From positions 1-51,194 of the IMG/VR virus record IMGVR_UViG_3300032282_004241: a stretch of DNA of 51,194 nucleotides; one strand, 5' to 3'. Both the position numbers and the translations under genes were made by a program. This DNA is from a virus. Position 1 is the first letter of the stretch, and each line of letters opens with the position of its first letter. The notes under the pieces are model-generated. The model ran no database searches. It was not told the DNA's origin and worked only from the letters and a program-made list of their open reading frames with translations. Shown one piece after another: positions 48,436 to 51,194 of this stretch.

Positions 48436-48763
48436 CGTCGAGAATCCCAAGACCTCGACACCATGGGGAATCCTGTGGTGTCCAGTTCAACCTCGCCGCC
48501 CCCCTCTTTCCGTGTTTCAGCGCGTACTCTGCCTTTAGGGCGTCTGATCGGGTTTCATACGGCCCGAAAATCGCTCTCATCTCCCAGACACGCCACTTAG
48601 AGGTGTACCTGCCGCCGCCAGATATTTCTCCGTTGTGCTGCCTAAGCCTGCGTGCGGGATCGGTCGTCATGCCCACATAGAAGAATCCGGGGAGGCGTTG
48701 ACCTTTCTTGTTGGTTCGGATAGTAAGGGACTGCAAGACATAGACCCAATAGACACTGTTCAT
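48371..48763 (-). CDS. GIY-YIG nuclease
   Basis: 130 residues. VYWVYVLQSL then FFYVGMTTDPARRLRQHNGE is the GIY-YIG core with the catalytic Arg, followed by KAEYALKHGKRGAARL with the Glu. Short single-domain forms resemble the UvrC/SLX1 family (structure-specific nicking) or phage homing enzymes. The C-terminal ~30 residues, in the overlap with the SWIM gene, add no motif. Start ATG 48763; the dNK gene begins 15 nt away in the other direction. Confidence 0.85.
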   Translation of the reverse strand: MNSVYWVYVLQSLTIRTNKKGQRLPGFFYVGMTTDPARRLRQHNGEISGGGRYTSKWRVWEMRAIFGPYETRSDALKAEYALKHGKRGAARLNWTPQDSPWCRGLGILDVRCAPACGTSGEQPAPARALP

Positions 48764-48777
48764 AGTGGGGCCTTTAC

Positions 48778-49353
48778 ATGATTGTGACCATCTCGGGTCC
48801 AGTGGGGATCGGCAAGTCTGCGCTTGTGACCAAGTTGGCTGAGACTACCGGCTCGATATTGGTGCCCGATCTCCATAGCACGGAGTTTCGAAGCCTTTTC
48901 TTTGAAGACCCACCACGGTGGTGCTTCCAATACCTGAGCGTCCACTTAGCGCGACATCTTTATCGATATCGCGATGTTAGTCCGGATCAGACATTTCTGT
49001 TTGATCAGTCGATCTACGAGGAAATTTTGTATATCGACACGGCATATCAAGTCAACGTGCTTTCGAAGTCAGAGCACGACGTTTTGACGACGCTGTACCA
49101 ATCGATCTTGCCTGTGCTCCCGCAACCAGAGTTGTGCCTGTATCTGGATGTCCCCAAATATCGGCTGATCGACCGCATTTCTGGTAGGTCTTTAGAGCGG
49201 CGTCTCGGCCCTGCATATTTGCCGGCCTTGGATGCGAATTACGCCGAATGGGCTGCGACGAGTTCGTTGCCGATAAGGCGCGTGCCTTGGACTGACTTCT
49301 CAGCCTTCAATTCCGTCTTGGATCTACTGACGCACGAGTTCCAGCCGAAGTGA
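48778..49353 (+). CDS. Deoxynucleoside kinase
   Basis: 191 residues. The P-loop is MIVTISGPVGIGKSALVTKL (~7-15 GPVGIGKSA). FLFDQSIYEEILY fits the substrate-binding D-R/Q-S motif, and LYLDVPKYRLIDRISGRSLE is the lid with arginines. This family phosphorylates deoxynucleosides to monophosphates for phage DNA synthesis. It is overlapped by the next gene (GTGA), so the two are co-translated. Specificity cannot be told. Confidence 0.8.
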   Translation: MIVTISGPVGIGKSALVTKLAETTGSILVPDLHSTEFRSLFFEDPPRWCFQYLSVHLARHLYRYRDVSPDQTFLFDQSIYEEILYIDTAYQVNVLSKSEHDVLTTLYQSILPVLPQPELCLYLDVPKYRLIDRISGRSLERRLGPAYLPALDANYAEWAATSSLPIRRVPWTDFSAFNSVLDLLTHEFQPK

Positions 49354-49556
49354 AATGCCCAAAATGTGGTGCGGTATCAACTCGCGTCTTGGACACCGAG
49401 GATGGTGGAGTCATTTACGGTAGATTCAAGTCGGTGAAGCAAATTGCTGAATGGGTCACGCAATGGGGGGAATCATCGGTTTACCGCAAGAGACGGTGCC
49501 TTGGCTGCAAGGGCACTTTCATCACGGTAGAACACGTCATTGATCTTGGGACCTAG
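49350..49556 (+). CDS. NrdR-like zinc ribbon protein
   Basis: 68 residues from GTG 49350, overlapping the kinase stop by 4 nt. MKCPKCGAVSTRVLDTEDGG then VYRKRRCLGCKGTFITVEHV is the NrdR zinc-ribbon pattern (CPxCG..VxDT..RRRxCxxC..FxTxE). The ATP-cone of true NrdR is absent, and about 20 residues are inserted in the middle. NrdR represses ribonucleotide reductase genes, and pairing with a nucleoside kinase fits nucleotide metabolism. It may be a regulator or a decoy. Confidence 0.7.
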   Translation: MKCPKCGAVSTRVLDTEDGGVIYGRFKSVKQIAEWVTQWGESSVYRKRRCLGCKGTFITVEHVIDLGT

Positions 49557-49701
49557 GCTTCATCCGTTTGGTTTCCCATTCGGTCTTGCTGACCCACTTT
49601 TCGCCATCCCATACCTGACCGTCGCGTTCCTCACCGATCTCAGGCATCATGTCGACAGTTTTGATTGGGGCAAACCCAATTCCAGTTTTAGTGAAAGCCA
49701 T
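49537..49701 (-). CDS. Small conserved-looking protein
   Basis: 54 residues with AAAGGAG 6 nt before ATG 49701. It reads MAFTKTGIGFAPIKTVDMMP, then GEERDGQVWDGEKWVSKTEW. The strong ribosome site and coherent sequence support a real gene. Its 3' end overlaps the convergent zinc-ribbon gene by 20 nt. No function known. Confidence 0.6.
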   Translation of the reverse strand: MAFTKTGIGFAPIKTVDMMPEIGEERDGQVWDGEKWVSKTEWETKRMKPRSQDQ

Positions 49702-49829
49702 CTGTAGCTCCTTTTGTCTTTACCACGATACCATATAACATCATTACTACCATGGGGGGGCTTGAGCAAGCTCCCGCTGGTATGATCGACCACGATCAGC
49801 GATGTTTCCAGTCAAATATGAGGTGTTGC

Positions 49830-50954
49830 ATGACCGAAGCAGCTTACACTAAGGGTACTTTCCAGCCTTTCAAGGCGCTGGCCAAGGTTCATCTGGGGGC
49901 TCTTGGCGAGAACCTTGAGGTGGGCGAGGTTGTTTTGTTTGATGGCAGCGTGCTTAGGCGGGGTGAGTCGGATCGACCTTTCCCGGCCCTTCGTGGGGCG
50001 ATCAAGCTCGGCTGGTTGGTGCCGGATACGGACAACCACAGTAAGTATGCCCCTAAACCGGCTGATATTCAGATTGGTGCTGCGGTCAATAAGAGTGAGC
50101 ATCGGGATCTGCGTCCGAACAAGGTGGCAATCAGCGCCGATGAACAGGATGTTGGGGCGCTTCAGCAGGTCCGAGGCGCAGATGCGCCTGTGACGCATCG
50201 CTCCAAAAATGCGGGTCAGGTCAATGACGGCGTTGTCGTCGCCAAGCTCAAGACCCCTGCAAAATCGGGTCCGGTTGAGATTGGCATGGATGACCGCAAG
50301 GTTGTGTCCGAATTGGACAACAAGTCCCGAGTTGCTTTGGAGAAGATCCCGGTGGCTGTGGCCGGGGATGAACTTGCGGAGATCCTTCCTGACGCCGCCG
50401 AGACAGGCAAACCCTCTCCTGGTGTCGCTGGCGAGGGTCGCGGGGATGAGTCCGAAATGCGCGCCCGCGCGATTTTTGCTTCCGGTTCTTCTTCCGTTGG
50501 CGGCCAGGAAGACGGTGTGGTATTGCGCCCGGCTTTCCCTAAGTCCAAACCTGATGAGGCCCCCAGGATCACGGCCAGTACGCCAGTGTCGTCCCTTAAC
50601 ATCGAGGTTTTGCAGAGTCAGGTTTCGAACCTGACCCGCAAAGTTGACGCCGTTTCGGCTCAGATGACTGAATTGATGCGTATTCTTTCAGCCAATGTCG
50701 CACTTCCTGCCCCACAAAAAACCCTGGAAGAATCGCCTCCGTTGCCGGAAGACTTCCTTGCCGATATTCTCGACTCTAACCCGGCCCCTGCGAATGATGC
50801 TTGGGATATGAGCCTGCACTGGAAGGCGCGGGCTAAGAAGGCTGTCGACCTTTATGCCGACGATACGGACAAGCTCAATGCCGTTCTGGCGGTCGAGGTG
50901 TCATCGGTGAAGGCAGAGATTGCCAAGATGCTTGAGCGTCGGTCGCAAGGCTGA
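49830..50954 (+). CDS. Hypothetical protein with coiled coil
   Basis: 374 residues from ATG 49830 (GAGGTG upstream); the frame is open to 49752 but that start has no site. The N-terminal domain (YTKGTFQPFKALAKVHLGAL, EVGEVVLFDGSVLRRG) is compact. The middle is low-complexity and Pro/Asp-rich. A coiled coil NIEVLQSQVSNLTRKVDAVS lies near 280-310, and the C-terminus is helical. It may be structural or regulatory; no family recognised. Confidence 0.5.
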   Translation: MTEAAYTKGTFQPFKALAKVHLGALGENLEVGEVVLFDGSVLRRGESDRPFPALRGAIKLGWLVPDTDNHSKYAPKPADIQIGAAVNKSEHRDLRPNKVAISADEQDVGALQQVRGADAPVTHRSKNAGQVNDGVVVAKLKTPAKSGPVEIGMDDRKVVSELDNKSRVALEKIPVAVAGDELAEILPDAAETGKPSPGVAGEGRGDESEMRARAIFASGSSSVGGQEDGVVLRPAFPKSKPDEAPRITASTPVSSLNIEVLQSQVSNLTRKVDAVSAQMTELMRILSANVALPAPQKTLEESPPLPEDFLADILDSNPAPANDAWDMSLHWKARAKKAVDLYADDTDKLNAVLAVEVSSVKAEIAKMLERRSQG

Positions 50955-51047
50955 TTCCTCGCGGTATCTTGCCTATACAAGCAATCGGGCGCTTGCTTGA
51001 ACACACTTGCTGGGACACGATACCCCCAGCGTTTTTGGAGAATCTCC

Positions 51048-51194
51048 ATGCGTAATTTCCTGGTTGCTCTTGCTCTGTTTGCCCCGATGTTTGCCCAGGC
51101 TGAAGCTCCTGCGTCGGTTGCATCGGCCCCTGCGTCGGTTGCATCGGCCCCTGCGTCGGTTGCATCGGCCCCTGCGTCGATTGCATCGGCCCCT
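51048..51194 (+). CDS. Secreted repeat protein (truncated by window end)
   Basis: ATG 51048 has GGAG 8 nt upstream. The N-terminus MRNFLVALALFAPMFAQAEA is a signal peptide with an AxA cleavage site. From 51109 a 21-nt unit encoding APASVAS repeats at least four times and runs off the window. It is probably an exported or envelope-acting protein such as a spanin, adhesin or lysis factor. Only 49 codons are seen. Confidence 0.6.
   Translation, partial: MRNFLVALALFAPMFAQAEAPASVASAPASVASAPASVASAPASIASAP

Noticed and set aside
1-51194. CRISPR array, integrase or lysogeny module
   Set aside because: No spaced direct repeats and no recombinase or repressor genes of that type were seen; the two topoisomerase-like proteins have TopIB rather than integrase motif context.

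Overview
The window is a stretch of a large tailed double-stranded DNA phage (Caudoviricetes, probably of jumbo-phage type). It carries a full head-assembly and packaging set (large terminase, portal, HK97-type prohead protease, acidic scaffold-like protein, head-fibre/decoration protein, major capsid protein), a long tRNA array, several homing elements and no ribosomal or core bacterial genes. Base composition is moderately GC-rich. Nothing in the sequence names the host, and I see no integrase or lysogeny module.

Layout. (1) 1-31,857, all on the plus strand, is the virion/packaging module. It holds an ADP-ribosyltransferase-like protein, a ParB-domain protein, a C39-like cysteine peptidase, the intein-split large terminase (5857-8637) and the intein-split portal (9511-12840). 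A beta-helix fibre-type protein follows, then two type IB topoisomerase-like proteins (15708, 22929), an Ntn-hydrolase (21994), a HAD-like protein, the prohead protease (27423), scaffold-like protein (28853), head-fibre protein (30388) and capsid protein (30982). Several proteins here share one short peptide motif, which may be a packaging or processing tag. (2) 32,020-40,589 is an accessory plus-strand block: a LAGLIDADG protein joined to a methylase-like domain, a small zinc-ribbon gene split by an IS607-like TnpB element, an IbrA/IbrB-type PAPS-reductase/ParB pair, a metallophosphoesterase and two structural-type proteins. (3) 40,590-46,330 is a minus-strand RNA region. It contains an HNH nuclease, small zinc-ribbon genes, about 13 convincing tRNAs and several decayed ones, and a tRNA-Leu(UAA) interrupted by a group I intron. 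It also has a tRNA-Ile2(CAU) next to a TilS-like lysidine synthase, two paralogous winged-helix genes and an internally deleted copy of the TnpB element. (4) 46,330-46,770 is non-coding and dense in hairpins. (5) 46,771-51,194 has a minus-strand three-gene operon, a symmetric divergent promoter region, a SWIM zinc-finger gene, a GIY-YIG nuclease, a deoxynucleoside kinase coupled to an NrdR-like zinc ribbon, and a truncated secreted repeat protein.

How it fits together. Terminase and portal package DNA into a prohead built from capsid, scaffold and protease. The many unknown plus-strand proteins beside them look like head-internal or structural proteins, some with enzymatic domains (peptidase, topoisomerase IB, ADP-ribosyltransferase, amidohydrolase) that could act on injected DNA or host targets. 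The tRNA array plus TilS would supplement host decoding, especially Leu codons and AUA Ile. Mobile features are unusually dense: two inteins, a group I intron, LAGLIDADG, HNH and GIY-YIG nucleases, and a TnpB element with a deletion derivative.
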